64,000 bases of DNA from Granulicella rosea (GCF_900188085.1 NZ_FZOU01000003.1:62001-126000); one strand, 5' to 3'; shown: positions 53,453 through 62,639, numbered from the stretch's first letter. Notes: generated from the sequence alone by a model not told the origin. Program-made: numbers and translations.

Positions 53453-54466
53453 CTAACCTGCCTTCGGATCGATGAGGTCGTGCAGGTGGACGACTCCTTC
53501 GACGCGCCCGTCCAGCGGGTTCACCACGATCAGCGACGTAATCTTCTTCTGCTCCATCAGCACGAGCGCGGTCTCGGCGAAGGTCTCGGGTGAGATGGTC
53601 TTCGGGTGCGGATTCATGATCTCGCCCGCGGTCTTTTCCATGGCGTGGGCGCCATCCCGTTCGAGCAGCCGCCGCAGGTCGCCGTCGCTGATGATGCCGG
53701 CCAGACGTCCGCTCTCGTCGAGCACGGTCGTCATGCCCAGGTGCTTGCGCGACATCTCGTAGATGACCTCGGGCATGGGCGTCTGCGGGCGCACGCCGGG
53801 TAGAGCCTCGCCTGCGTGCATCAGGTCGCGCACGCGCGCTAGCCGCCGACCGAGATTTCCCCCCGGATGCAGATCGGCGAAGTCCTCGGGCTGGAATCCG
53901 CGCCGGCGGCTCAGCTCCAGCGCCAGCGCATCGCCCAGCGCGAGCATGGCGGTGGTGGAGGCGGTCGGGGCGAGGTTGTTGCTGCAGGCCTCCTCCGAGA
54001 CGCCGACGTCGAGCGAGACGGCGCTTGCCGCGGCCAGCGTGCCGGTTGCGCAGCCGGTCAGCGAGATGACCTTCGCCCCGATGCGGGCGAAGGCCGGCAG
54101 CAGATGCAGCACCTCGGCCGTCTCCCCGGAGTAGGAGAGCGCGAGGACCAGGTCGCCCGGCGCCACCATGCCGAGGTCGCCGTGGAGCGCCTCCGCCGGA
54201 TGCAGAAAGTGAGCGGGCGTGCCGGTCGAACGCAGTGTCGCGGCGATCTTGCGCGCGACGATGCCGCTCTTGCCGATGCCGGTGACGACGACGCGATGGC
54301 CGCCGCTCGCGCAGCCTTCGAGCAGTTGCAGCGCGGCTTCGAGCGCCGCCCGCTGATCGTTCTCCAGCCGAGCCGCCAGCTCCAGCAGCGCCGCCGCCTC
54401 CACGCGGACGAAGCGCGCGGCGGAGTTGTCTTTGCCAGGGAGCGGAGTTGCGGATTCGTTCGCCAT
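53453..54466 (-). CDS. kdsD: Arabinose-5-phosphate isomerase (KpsF/GutQ family)
   Basis: The 337-residue protein has an N-terminal SIS domain (about 45-180: VVVTGIGKSGIVARKIAATL, PAEALHGDLG, LSYSGETAEVL, ISLTGCATGTLA) and two CBS domains (from about 205: ARVRDLMHAGEALPGV and ISDGDLRRLLERDGA). It interconverts ribulose-5-phosphate and arabinose-5-phosphate, the first step to Kdo for LPS. This fits the LptE gene further along. It is convergent with the Crp-type gene. Confidence 0.94.
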   Translation of the reverse strand: MANESATPLPGKDNSAARFVRVEAAALLELAARLENDQRAALEAALQLLEGCASGGHRVVVTGIGKSGIVARKIAATLRSTGTPAHFLHPAEALHGDLGMVAPGDLVLALSYSGETAEVLHLLPAFARIGAKVISLTGCATGTLAAASAVSLDVGVSEEACSNNLAPTASTTAMLALGDALALELSRRRGFQPEDFADLHPGGNLGRRLARVRDLMHAGEALPGVRPQTPMPEVIYEMSRKHLGMTTVLDESGRLAGIISDGDLRRLLERDGAHAMEKTAGEIMNPHPKTISPETFAETALVLMEQKKITSLIVVNPLDGRVEGVVHLHDLIDPKAG

Positions 54467-54589
54467 ACGGTCGCTGTCCGATGCTAGCAGAGACTCTGTA
54501 ACTTCTTCGCCTGTGGGCGCGTCTATGTCCTAGCTGCTTTGCAGATAGACTTGAAGATGCTGGAGAACCGCGCGCGAAGCGGCTCCCGA

Positions 54590-55225
54590 ATGAGGTTGAA
54601 CGTGAAGCGAAGTGCGGCGGTTGTGGCAGCGGTAGTGGTGTTGATTGCGCTTTTGATCTGGGCTGGCGTTCATAACCGGCGTGAGCGCATGCTCGCCGAG
54701 CAGAAGGCCGAGGCCGATCACATCGTATTGCAGAAGGCCGCGCCGGCAGGCGACGCCAGCACCAGCACGGACTCGCCCGTGCCCGCGCTGAGGGGCAAGG
54801 CGGCACCGGCGTTCACGCTCGTCAACCTCGAGGGCAAGAAGGTTTCGCTGGCCGACTACAAGGGCAAGCCGGTGCTGGTCAACTTCTGGGCGACATGGTG
54901 CGCGCCCTGCAAGCTGGAGATGCCGTGGTTCGAGGAGTTCCGTACGAAGTACGCCGCGCAGGGCTTTGAGATTCTCGGCGTCTCGATGGACGACGAGACG
55001 GTGGGCAAGGACGAGATCGGCAAGGTCGCCAAAAAGGCCGGCGTCACCTACCCGATCCTGCTGCAGGATGACAAGATCGGCAAGCAGTACGGCGGCGTGG
55101 ACTACCTGCCGATGTCGTTCTATGTCGGCAAGGACGGCGTGGTGGTCGAAGAGACTGCCGGACTTGCGGACAAGGATCAGGTCGAGGCGCACATCAAACG
55201 GCTGCTCGCGGCAGGTGGCCAGTGA
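54590..55225 (+). CDS. TlpA-family thioredoxin-like protein
   Basis: The 211-residue protein has an N-terminal membrane anchor (AAVVAAVVVLIALLIWAGV), a spacer with Ser/Thr, and a thioredoxin fold (about 75-205) with WCAPC (active-site pair) and the cis-Pro region YLPMSFYV. TlpA proteins reduce periplasmic disulfides or cytochrome-c cysteines. ATG 54590 was chosen as it gives a normal anchor; ATG 54557 or TTG 54539 are alternatives. The stop overlaps the start of the DsbD-alpha-like gene. Confidence 0.9.
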   Translation: MRLNVKRSAAVVAAVVVLIALLIWAGVHNRRERMLAEQKAEADHIVLQKAAPAGDASTSTDSPVPALRGKAAPAFTLVNLEGKKVSLADYKGKPVLVNFWATWCAPCKLEMPWFEEFRTKYAAQGFEILGVSMDDETVGKDEIGKVAKKAGVTYPILLQDDKIGKQYGGVDYLPMSFYVGKDGVVVEETAGLADKDQVEAHIKRLLAAGGQ

Positions 55226-55695
55226 TCGGGCGCGTGCTGCTGGCGGGTGCGCTGCTGCCAGGTCTTTTCCTGCCGGCCCAGAGCTTCGACGCTCCGGCGA
55301 AGAAGAGCTACGTGACGTACCAGGCGGAGTCGCAGGTCGTCCCGGCGGGTAAGAAGGCGGAGCTGGAGCTTCGCTTCCACGTGCAGCCGGGCTTCCACGT
55401 GAACTCGCACACGCCGAAGTCGGAGTTCCTGATCCCGACGCGGCTGGAGTTTCAGCCCGCGAACGGAGTCAAGGCTGGGCCGGTCGAGTATCCGGTGGGC
55501 AAGAGCTACAGCTTCAGCTTCTCGCCCGCCGAGAAGCTCGACGTGTATTCGGAGGTGTTCACGGTGAAGCTGCCGGTGACCGCCACGGCCGGGGAGCACC
55601 AGGTCGACGGAGTGCTGAAGTATCAGGCCTGCGACACGGCCGCGTGCTACCCGCCGAAGACGCTGCCGGTGCAGGTTCTGTTTACCGCGAAGTAG
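55222..55695 (+). CDS. Stand-alone DsbD alpha-like domain protein
   Basis: The 157-residue protein has a signal sequence (LLAGALLPGLFLPAQS) and an Ig-like domain resembling the N-terminal domain of DsbD: ELRFHVQPGFHVNSHTP, KSYSFSFSPAEKL, and KYQACDTAACYPP with the Cys pair. In DsbD this domain carries electrons to periplasmic substrates. Here the membrane and C-terminal domains are missing. A GTG start overlaps the TlpA stop (GTGA), so the TlpA protein is the probable electron partner. Confidence 0.85.
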   Translation: MIGRVLLAGALLPGLFLPAQSFDAPAKKSYVTYQAESQVVPAGKKAELELRFHVQPGFHVNSHTPKSEFLIPTRLEFQPANGVKAGPVEYPVGKSYSFSFSPAEKLDVYSEVFTVKLPVTATAGEHQVDGVLKYQACDTAACYPPKTLPVQVLFTAK

Positions 55696-55725
55696 GCCGG
55701 CTCCGTTTTGGGTTCAAAGCGCAAA

Positions 55726-55750
55726 AGCAGATTCCCTGCGGGAATGACAA
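55726..55750. repeat. Dispersed palindromic repeat, family A copy 4
   Basis: GATTCCCTGCGGGAATGA in plus orientation keeps the palindrome with CTGCGG at the loop. It starts 30 bases after the DsbD-alpha-like stop, before the terminator. Confidence 0.75.
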
Positions 55751-55759
55751 ACCAAAGCG

Positions 55760-55793
55760 ACAGCCGGTCAGCTCTCAACGAGTGACCGGCTGT
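55760..55793. terminator. Bidirectional terminator between convergent genes
   Basis: ACAGCCGGTCA and TGACCGGCTGT form a perfect 11-base stem with a 12-base loop, followed on the plus strand by TGTTCTTTGTTTG. It separates the TlpA/DsbD-alpha pair from gltX. Confidence 0.75.
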
Positions 55794-55810
55794 TGTTCTT
55801 TGTTTGTCTT

Positions 55811-57298
55811 CTACTTCCGCCCGTTCGCCAGCTTCTTCTGCCCATCCACAAATCGCCGCACGCGATCGAGCGACCGCGCCTTGCCGAAGACGATCAGGCT
55901 TTCGAGCAGCGGCGGGCTGGTCGTGCGGCCGGTGACGATGGCGCGCAGCAGCATGAAGTTCTCCTTCACCGACCACTCCTTCGCCGTGCCCAGCGCCTTC
56001 AGGGTGGTTTCCAGGGCTTCGAGGCTCCAGTCGCAGCCCTCGAGGACCGCGAGTTGTTCGCCGGCGAAGGCGACCGTTTCTTCCAGCGTCCGCTTCTTCG
56101 GCACGAAGACCTCGGCCGCGGGCGTGACGTCGTCGCGGAAGAAGAAGTCCGCGAGGTCGCCGAACTGGCCCAGCGTCTCGATGCGCGTCTGGACGAGCGG
56201 CGCGATCTGGCGCAGGTAGTCGTCCGAGAAGAGGACGTGGCGCAGTTGATGGAAGAAGGCCTCCGGCGTGAGCTTGCGCAGGTACTCGCCGTTCAGCCAC
56301 TTCAGCTTGACGAGGTCGAAGACCGGTCCGCCGAGCGAGATCTTGGCGAAATCGAAGCGCTCCAGCATGCCGGCGATGTCGAAGATCTCGGCGGTGTCGT
56401 TCTTCTCGGTGGGCGCGGGCATGCCGCCGCCCATCAGGCCCAGGAAGTTGATGACCGCCTCGGGCAGGAAGCCGGCCTGCCGGTAGAAGATGAGCGAGAC
56501 GGGGTTCTTGCGCTTCGAGATCTTGCCCTTGTCGGCGTTGCGCAGCAGAGGCATATGCCAGAAGCGCGGCAGATCCCAGCCGAACGCCTTGTAGAGCAGC
56601 ACGTGCTTGGGCGTGGACGAGATCCACTCCTCGGCGCGGATCACGTCGGTGATCCGCATCAGGTGGTCGTCGACGACGTTCGCCAGGTGGTACGTGGGGA
56701 AGCCGTCTGACTTCATCAGCACCTGGTCGTCCACCTGCTTGTGGGCAAAGGCGATGTTGCCGCGCAGCTCGTCGCGGAAGACGGTCTCGCCGTCGACCGG
56801 AACCTTGAGGCGGACGACATACGGCCGGCCCTCGGCCTCAAACGCGGCGATCTGCGCGGCGGTCAGCTCGCGGTGCGCGCCGTTGTAGCGCGAGGGCAGC
56901 TTGGCGGCCATCTGCGACTGGCGGACCGCCTCGAGCTCTTCGGCGGTCTCGAATGCTTTGTAGGCTGTGCCGTTGGCGAGCAGCAACTCGACATGCTCGC
57001 GGTAGATCTCGGTGCGCTCGGACTGGCGGTACGGGCCATAGGGGCCGCCAACGTCCGGGCCTTCGTCCCACTGCAGGCCCAGCCAGTGCAGGGAGTCGAA
57101 GATCTCCTGCTCGGAGGTGGCGACGAAGCGGGTGCGGTCCGTGTCCTCGATGCGCAGGACAAACTGCCCGCCGCGCTGTTTGGCGTAGATGTAGTTCAGA
57201 AGCCCGATATAGGCGGTGCCGACGTGCGGGTCGCCGGTGGGCGAAGGGGCGATGCGGACGCGGATGGGTGCGGCGGAGCTGGTGCTGTGGTCGGTCAT
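55811..57298 (-). CDS. gltX: Glutamyl-tRNA synthetase
   Basis: The 495-residue class I synthetase has the HIGH-type motif in APSPTGDPHVGTA, the glutamate-binding LRIEDTDRTR, VDDHLMRITDVIRAEEWISSTPKHVLLY, and the KMSKS counterpart GKISKRK. The alpha-helical anticodon cage follows. It charges tRNA-Glu. The ATG at 57298 is favoured for its position relative to the conserved start, although no clear ribosome-binding site is visible; ATG 57322 is possible. Confidence 0.95.
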   Translation of the reverse strand: MTDHSTSSAAPIRVRIAPSPTGDPHVGTAYIGLLNYIYAKQRGGQFVLRIEDTDRTRFVATSEQEIFDSLHWLGLQWDEGPDVGGPYGPYRQSERTEIYREHVELLLANGTAYKAFETAEELEAVRQSQMAAKLPSRYNGAHRELTAAQIAAFEAEGRPYVVRLKVPVDGETVFRDELRGNIAFAHKQVDDQVLMKSDGFPTYHLANVVDDHLMRITDVIRAEEWISSTPKHVLLYKAFGWDLPRFWHMPLLRNADKGKISKRKNPVSLIFYRQAGFLPEAVINFLGLMGGGMPAPTEKNDTAEIFDIAGMLERFDFAKISLGGPVFDLVKLKWLNGEYLRKLTPEAFFHQLRHVLFSDDYLRQIAPLVQTRIETLGQFGDLADFFFRDDVTPAAEVFVPKKRTLEETVAFAGEQLAVLEGCDWSLEALETTLKALGTAKEWSVKENFMLLRAIVTGRTTSPPLLESLIVFGKARSLDRVRRFVDGQKKLANGRK

Positions 57299-57455
57299 GA
57301 GTTCGTTAGGTCCAGAGATCATGGTATCAGGATGGGCCGGAGGGGGCGCGTGGCCCGATTTGGTTCCGATTCATCCTCCGTTCCAATCTTCTCCTGCGGA
57401 TTCCCTGGGCGAGGGTGTAATCTTTTCTCTGGCGCCCCACATCCAAGTAAGCTCT

Positions 57456-58676
57456 ATGCTGACCTACGCGATCGGCTTCATCCAGAACGTGCAACTGATC
57501 TGCTTTGCCGCCGTCTTCATTTTGATGGCGTGGGACGACCGCGAGAACCGCAGTCTGCGCTGGCTGGCATGCGCCTATGTGGCGGGTTTGGTCTATGGCG
57601 TCGCCGGACTCGCGGGCCACGCCTTGCCGCACTGGCTGCGCGTGACGGTGATGATGGAGGCGACGCCGATCGCGTACGCGTTCCACTATGCCGGGGTCGC
57701 GCACTTTCTCGGCCGGGGCAAGCGCCTGTTGTGGATCTCGGCGGCTATGGCGATCGTCTCTCTGCCGTTCTACCTCTATATGGGGCTGGCCGGGAATGGG
57801 TGGTCGGCTGAGCTTTCCACGCTGAACGACCTCATCCTCGCCCTGCAGACGACCTTGACGGCGTGGCTGCTCTTCACCACCAGCGACCACGTCACACGGT
57901 GGGCGCGCGCCACGATGGGCGGCTTCCTCTCCGTCTACGCGCTGGTCGAGTACCTTCGTGTGGCGGTCTATCTGCGCACCGGCCACATGCCCGGCGAGTT
58001 GCCCGGCGGGTTCGCCAACCGGGTGGAGATCGCAAGCGGCATCGTCTATGTCGTCGCCTGCTCGATCCTGCCGCTGGCCTTCATCTGGATGATGAATGTA
58101 CGGCTGCACGCAAACCTGAACCTGAAGATGCTCTCGGACCCGTTGACCGAGCTGCTGAACCGGCGCGGACTGCAGTTGGCGGGTGAAAGGGAGCTGGCCC
58201 GGTACGTGCGCTTCGGCATGGACTTCGCTCTCGTCGTCGCCGACCTCGACCACTTCAAGCGCATCAACGACACCTTCGGCCATGCCGCGGGAGATATGGT
58301 GCTCACCCGCACGGCTGGGCTCTTGCAGCATTATCTGCGCCAGACGGACGTGCTCGGACGGCTGGGCGGCGAGGAGTTTGTGCTGCTGCTGGCCGGCACC
58401 GAGCTGCCCGGCGCACGGTTGCTGGTCGAACGGCTGCGCATCGCGCTCGCCGAGACCGCCTTTCCCCTGGGCGAAGAGGGCCTGCAGGTCACGTCGAGCT
58501 TCGGCATCACCTTTACCGGAGGGCGCAAGGGGCTGACGTGGAGCGGTCTGCTGAACGAGGCGGATCTGGCGCTTTACGCCGCCAAACGAGCCGGGCGCAA
58601 CACCTGCCGGATCTATCCGGAAGGCCCCGAGAGCGCTTTGCTGGGCGTGGAGAAGAGACCCAGCCAGGTCGCGTAA
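57456..58676 (+). CDS. Membrane diguanylate cyclase (GGDEF)
   Basis: The 406-residue protein has six or more hydrophobic segments in the first 215 residues and a GGDEF domain (about 225-390): DPLTELLNRRGLQLAG, VVADLDHFKRINDTFGHAAGD, and LGGEEFVLLLAG, where the signature is GGEEF, which is active. It makes c-di-GMP, steering motility and biofilm lifestyle. An autoinhibitory RxxD site is not obvious. The ATG at 57456 is the start of the first transmembrane helix. Confidence 0.9.
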   Translation: MLTYAIGFIQNVQLICFAAVFILMAWDDRENRSLRWLACAYVAGLVYGVAGLAGHALPHWLRVTVMMEATPIAYAFHYAGVAHFLGRGKRLLWISAAMAIVSLPFYLYMGLAGNGWSAELSTLNDLILALQTTLTAWLLFTTSDHVTRWARATMGGFLSVYALVEYLRVAVYLRTGHMPGELPGGFANRVEIASGIVYVVACSILPLAFIWMMNVRLHANLNLKMLSDPLTELLNRRGLQLAGERELARYVRFGMDFALVVADLDHFKRINDTFGHAAGDMVLTRTAGLLQHYLRQTDVLGRLGGEEFVLLLAGTELPGARLLVERLRIALAETAFPLGEEGLQVTSSFGITFTGGRKGLTWSGLLNEADLALYAAKRAGRNTCRIYPEGPESALLGVEKRPSQVA

Positions 58677-58882
58677 CTGCCCTCCGCCGCGGGGTTTCGC
58701 ACGCGCCAGCTTTCGTTCGGCCCGCTCCCACCAAAGGGGGATGGAGAGGTACGAAGGTACCCATCTAATCTTGTGTTTGTTGAGGCCATACCACAACTCC
58801 CTTCAAGAGACGTCTTCTCCCTTACCGGCGACGACAACGTGGCCGTCATCGATTCGAACACGACACTTGAAAGGTGCAAACC

Positions 58883-59665
58883 ATGAGCGAAAGATTGAAC
58901 CCCAATACTGAGAATGAGGTCCGGGATCGTCGGGGACCGAAGGGAACAAGACGCTTCGCTCCACAGGATCCCACCGTTGCGCCAGCGCATCAGTTGGACC
59001 CCATCATGCCCGCGCGCTCGCCCTTCGCGAAGCCCAAGCTGGTCTCGATGGTCTCCGGCGGAGTGCTCTTCACGGCCTACGTCTTCAACTTCGGCGGGAC
59101 GCAGAACTTCTTCGACAACCTATTCAGCGGCTTTTACAGCAGCTCGCAGGCCCATACCGAACAGGTAGGCAAGGCGTATAACGCCGCGCTGCCCTTCGTG
59201 CTGATCGGCATGTTCGCGGTGGTCGGCTACGCCTTCTGGCTCAGCCGCAAGCAGGCTGCGTGGAGCAAGGAGAAGAATCGTCCGCTGACGTGGCGCGAGG
59301 CGGTGACGCTGAACGGCTTCGTCTCGTCGGCCGCCAAGCACGAGGTTCAGCCCGAGGTAGCGCGCGAGGCCTTCCGCCTGCTGCTGCCCTTCTGCCGCTA
59401 CGGCCTGCGCACGCGCATGGCGGACACGCTCCGCGGCGACCTGCGCATGCGCGACGCGGAGGTCGACGACCTCTTCTCCGACCTGATGGCGAAGACCGGC
59501 CGCAAGTACGACCAGAAGCTCGGCCAGCTCAGCATCGAAACCGTGCAGGACCTGCTCGTGACTGCTCAGAAATGCCCCAAGGCCTACAAGGCCGAGAACG
59601 AAGGCGCAGCCCTCTCCGAGCGCCGCGGGGAAGAGAACTGGGTCGTACGTCCGGTCCAGCAGTAA
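58883..59665 (+). CDS. Membrane protein of unknown function
   Basis: The 260-residue protein has a soluble N-terminal region of about 50 residues, two transmembrane helices (VSGGVLFTAYVFNFGG, AALPFVLIGMFAVVGYAFWLS) and a cytoplasmic helical domain (AREAFRLLLPFCRYGLRTRMADTLRG). No family is recognised. The ATG lies 9 bases after GAAAGG. It follows the diguanylate cyclase by about 200 bases of non-coding DNA with no clear feature. Confidence 0.7.
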   Translation: MSERLNPNTENEVRDRRGPKGTRRFAPQDPTVAPAHQLDPIMPARSPFAKPKLVSMVSGGVLFTAYVFNFGGTQNFFDNLFSGFYSSSQAHTEQVGKAYNAALPFVLIGMFAVVGYAFWLSRKQAAWSKEKNRPLTWREAVTLNGFVSSAAKHEVQPEVAREAFRLLLPFCRYGLRTRMADTLRGDLRMRDAEVDDLFSDLMAKTGRKYDQKLGQLSIETVQDLLVTAQKCPKAYKAENEGAALSERRGEENWVVRPVQQ

Positions 59666-59688
59666 ATAAGTTTTAGAACGCAGTACCC

Positions 59689-59718
59689 GCTCCGCACCTC
59701 ACAACCGAGGTGCGGAGC
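59689..59718. other. Hairpin between convergent genes
   Basis: GCTCCGCACCTC and GAGGTGCGGAGC form a perfect 12-base stem with a six-base loop in the gap between two convergent stops. A T-tract is weak, so it may be a terminator or a REP-type element. Confidence 0.5.
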
Positions 59719-59739
59719 TTATGGTTTATCAGCGTCTTT

Positions 59740-60765
59740 TTACGCGGTCGGCTGACCGCTTCGCGGCAGCGTCTGCACCCAGCTCCAGAACGCCTTGTCC
59801 TTCTTCAGCTTCAGGATGGAGTCATCCTTTACCGGGTCGGGCATCTGTTCGCCGGGCAGAACGTTGGCGCGCTGGTCGAAGGCCTGCTGCAGGTGGAGTC
59901 TCGCTTCGGCCGCTTTGCCTTCCTCGGCGTCGGCGCAGGCAAGGTTGTAGTAGTTGAGCGGGTAGTCCGGATCCTTTGCGACGGCCATCTCCGCCACCGC
60001 GCGGCTGTTCTTGAGATCGCCGCTCATGCCCAGCGAGATCACCAGTTGATCCGTCGCGACACGCCTTGGCGTGATGGATTCAGGTCCGTCGGACATTCTG
60101 TCCAGCGACTCCTTGTAGTAGGGCGCGGCTGAGCCCGGCTCGGTGGGGAAGAGGAGCGACGCGAGCGTGAAGTAGTCCATCGCGTTTGGCTGGTAGGCAA
60201 GTTCAGGCCTGAAGGCTGCAAGGGTCTCAGCCATGACAGTCTCATCCGCCGGATTGCTGGTGACATTCGAAAGATGGATCTCGAAGCAGGTCTTCGCCGT
60301 ACCGACAAAGCCGAAGAGATTGTGCTGCTTCTGCTTGACGCCCGGCGCAAGCTCCAGCAGATACGAGGTCGTGGCCATTGCGTTGCCGGCTGCGTCCTTG
60401 ACCTCGCCGTCCGCGCGCCCGGAGATTGTCTTTTTGAAGTGCTCCGCGAGCGGGTCGATCACGTCTCCCTGGCAGCCCTTGCCGGTCGGCTGGCCGGATA
60501 GATTCTCGAAGACAATATACGAGAGCGTGACGGAGTTGTCTTCGCGATGATAGGTAGCCACCGGCCGCTGGCCTTTGTCGTAGACCTTCACCCCTTCCAG
60601 CTTCCACGGCGTGCCTGCCGGCAACGGAATGGCGCCCACGCCAAACCAGGTGGAGAGCATAACCGGCCTGTCTGGCTTCGCCTGAGCAGGTGCGGTAAGA
60701 GACGTAGAGACAAGCAGCGATGCGACCGCTGCAACGGCGATGCGAGACCCGACAGATTTGCGCAT
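59740..60765 (-). CDS. Exported TPR-like protein
   Basis: The 341-residue protein has a signal peptide ending SLTAPAQA. The mature N-terminal half is beta-rich (MLSTWFGVGAIPLPAGTPWKLEGV). The C-terminal half has TPR-like helices (DYFTLASLLFPTEPGSAAPYYKESLDRM, NYYNLACADAEEGKAAEARLHLQQAFD). It probably works in protein contacts in the periplasm. No close named family is recognised. Confidence 0.7.
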   Translation of the reverse strand: MRKSVGSRIAVAAVASLLVSTSLTAPAQAKPDRPVMLSTWFGVGAIPLPAGTPWKLEGVKVYDKGQRPVATYHREDNSVTLSYIVFENLSGQPTGKGCQGDVIDPLAEHFKKTISGRADGEVKDAAGNAMATTSYLLELAPGVKQKQHNLFGFVGTAKTCFEIHLSNVTSNPADETVMAETLAAFRPELAYQPNAMDYFTLASLLFPTEPGSAAPYYKESLDRMSDGPESITPRRVATDQLVISLGMSGDLKNSRAVAEMAVAKDPDYPLNYYNLACADAEEGKAAEARLHLQQAFDQRANVLPGEQMPDPVKDDSILKLKKDKAFWSWVQTLPRSGQPTA

Positions 60766-60792
60766 GGCCGCTATCGTACAACGGAATGAAAG

Positions 60793-60826
60793 GTTTATCG
60801 ATCACTTTGGTCGATGTGGATATACT
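60793..60826 (+). promoter_or_regulatory. Promoter-operator region of the Phd/PIN pair
   Basis: TATACT (60821-60826) is a reasonable -10 box 23 bases before the antitoxin ATG. Upstream ATCGA and TCGAT form an inverted repeat (about 60797-60815) that could be the antitoxin's operator. The -35 is not convincing. Confidence 0.35.
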
Positions 60827-60848
60827 GAGGTCGAGCAGGAGGTTCGCG

Positions 60849-61097
60849 ATGGCCAGTGTCGTGGCTTTGCAGGAAGCGCAGGAGAAGCTGGCGGAGTTGC
60901 TCGACAGGGTCGAAAGCGGCGAAGAGATCGTCATCGAGCGCGCCGGTCGCGCTGCGACGAAGCTGGTGCTGATTCCTCGTCTCGAACTGCCTCCAGGCAG
61001 CCGCGTTGGCGGCCAGAATCTTTTAGGCATCACCTACATTGCCCCGGATTTCGATGAGCCGATGAGCGACGAAGAGCTGAAAGATTGGGGCTACTGA
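60849..61097 (+). CDS. Phd/YefM-type antitoxin
   Basis: The 82-residue protein matches the Phd/YefM antitoxin fold: VVALQEAQEKLAELLDRVESGEEIVIERAGRAATKLVLIP. The N-terminal domain binds DNA as a dimer and the C-terminal tail (FDEPMSDEELKDWGY) binds the toxin. The ATG is preceded by AGGAGG. The next gene starts four bases after the stop. It forms a toxin-antitoxin pair with the PIN gene. Confidence 0.9.
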   Translation: MASVVALQEAQEKLAELLDRVESGEEIVIERAGRAATKLVLIPRLELPPGSRVGGQNLLGITYIAPDFDEPMSDEELKDWGY

Positions 61098-61100
61098 CGC

Positions 61101-61475
61101 GTGCGTCTGCTATTGGACTCGCATATCGCCCTCTGGTGGGACTCGGACCTAAGGAGACTTTCCGAAGCTCAACGCGTCGCGATTGGTGACCGGGAGAATG
61201 AAGTTTTCGTCAGCGCCGCGAGTGAGTGGGAGCTCAGCATTAAGAAGGCGAGCGGGAAGCTAATACTCGTGGATTCGCTGCAGACTCTTTGCCGCCGCTT
61301 CGGATTTATCGAACTGCCGATCACCTTAAATCATGGACAGCGAGCTGCCGCTCTGCCCATGATTCATAAGGATCCCTTCGATAGAATGCTCGTGGCCCAA
61401 GCAATCGCAGAAGATCTGGTCTTTGCGACTGTAGATGGCCGCGTCGCGGAGTACGGAATTCAACTCCTGCTATAG
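61101..61475 (+). CDS. PIN-domain toxin, VapC-like
   Basis: The 124-residue protein has the PIN pattern of the DSHIALWW branch: LLLDSHIALWW with the first Asp, SAASEWELSIKKASGKL with the central Glu, and IHKDPFDRMLVAQAIAEDLVFATVD with the last acidic pair. PIN toxins of this group are magnesium-dependent RNases. The start is a GTG three bases after the antitoxin stop. The 3' end overlaps convergent holA by six bases. Confidence 0.9.
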   Translation: MRLLLDSHIALWWDSDLRRLSEAQRVAIGDRENEVFVSAASEWELSIKKASGKLILVDSLQTLCRRFGFIELPITLNHGQRAAALPMIHKDPFDRMLVAQAIAEDLVFATVDGRVAEYGIQLLL

Positions 61476-62639
61476 CTCCATCGCGAACTGATTCAGCAGC
61501 TCCGGCGTCTGCGGTCTGGGCTCGCTGGCCAGCGCGAGGATCAGCCGCTCCAGCACCAGCCGCTTATCCGGCGGGGAGCTGCGGATCTCGAGGTCGGCCT
61601 TGGCGATCAGGCGTAGCGCGCGCGTGAGGTCACTGCGGCTCTGGTAGCGGCGGGCCTGGCGGATGAGGTCTTCGGCGGCGAACGGCGGCATACGGAAGCC
61701 CTGCCACAGCACACCCCAGATCGCGCGCGAGTCGCGGACGTTCTTTTCGAGGATGATGAGCATCTGGCGGAAGGTCCGGGCCAGCATGTAGAGGTGACCG
61801 ATGGCCGAATCCTCGCCGCCGTCCGATGCGTTCAGCAGCCCGTGCAGCAGCGCCACGGCGCGCGGCCGGTCCTTCGAGCTGATGGCGTCGGTCAGCTCGT
61901 ACAGGCTGCGCTGTTTGGCCGCGAGCACCATCGTCTCGACGTCGCCGAGGGTGATGTTCTGGGGGATGTCCTCTTTGCTGACAAGCAGGTGCTTGCCCTG
62001 CACGTACAGGCAGAGTTTCTCGAACTCGCTCGAGATCAGCATCATGTCCGCGCCAAGGGCGTCGACCAGCTCGCGGGCGGCGTCGGAGTCGAAGCGGATG
62101 TTGCGTGCGAGCGCGGCCTCGGCGAGCCAGCGTACGGCGTCGCCCTCTTCCACGCGGGCGAGCTCGACCATGCCGCACCACTCGCCCAGCGTCTCGCGGA
62201 TGCGCTCGTAGCGCTCCTTGTCCTGCATATCCATGCGGCGCAGGTCGGTGGGGATGTGCAGGTGCTCGGCGACGAAGAGCAAGAGCGCCTGCGGGTTCGG
62301 GCGGCGGAAGTACGCGTCGATGGCGGCAAACTCTTCCTTCTTCGCGCCGCGGGTGTAGAGCGTCTTCAGGTTGCGGACGAAGATGACCTGGAACGGCGCC
62401 ATCAGCGACGGCGTCTGCGCGCGGTCGAGGATATCGAAGATGGTCGTCTCGGCGAGGTCGAGATCGTGCAGGCAGAAGTCGCGCTGGTCCGGCGGCGCGA
62501 GCGTTTCGAGCACGCCCGCGCGACAGCGCTGGTAGAGGAACGCCTCATCCCCGGCGAGCACGTAGCCGGGCCGGATCTGCGGCGTCTGAATCTCGGCAAG
62601 GAACCGGTCGGAGCTGGCAAACGACTTGATGGCGGCCAT
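61470..62639 (-). CDS. holA: DNA polymerase III subunit delta
   Basis: The 389-residue protein matches HolA: an N-terminal AAA-like domain without a working P-loop (YVLAGDEAFLYQR, LMAPFQVIFVRN), the EEGDAVRWLAEAALARNIRFDSDAARELVDALGADMMLISSEFEKLCLY region and a C-terminal collar domain with ALLHGLLNASDGGEDS and LRLIAKADLEIRSSPP. It opens the sliding clamp in the loader complex. The ATG overlaps the stop of lptE (TAATG), indicating coupled translation. The neighbouring placement of lptE and holA is common in bacteria. Confidence 0.93.
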   Translation of the reverse strand: MAAIKSFASSDRFLAEIQTPQIRPGYVLAGDEAFLYQRCRAGVLETLAPPDQRDFCLHDLDLAETTIFDILDRAQTPSLMAPFQVIFVRNLKTLYTRGAKKEEFAAIDAYFRRPNPQALLLFVAEHLHIPTDLRRMDMQDKERYERIRETLGEWCGMVELARVEEGDAVRWLAEAALARNIRFDSDAARELVDALGADMMLISSEFEKLCLYVQGKHLLVSKEDIPQNITLGDVETMVLAAKQRSLYELTDAISSKDRPRAVALLHGLLNASDGGEDSAIGHLYMLARTFRQMLIILEKNVRDSRAIWGVLWQGFRMPPFAAEDLIRQARRYQSRSDLTRALRLIAKADLEIRSSPPDKRLVLERLILALASEPRPQTPELLNQFAMEL

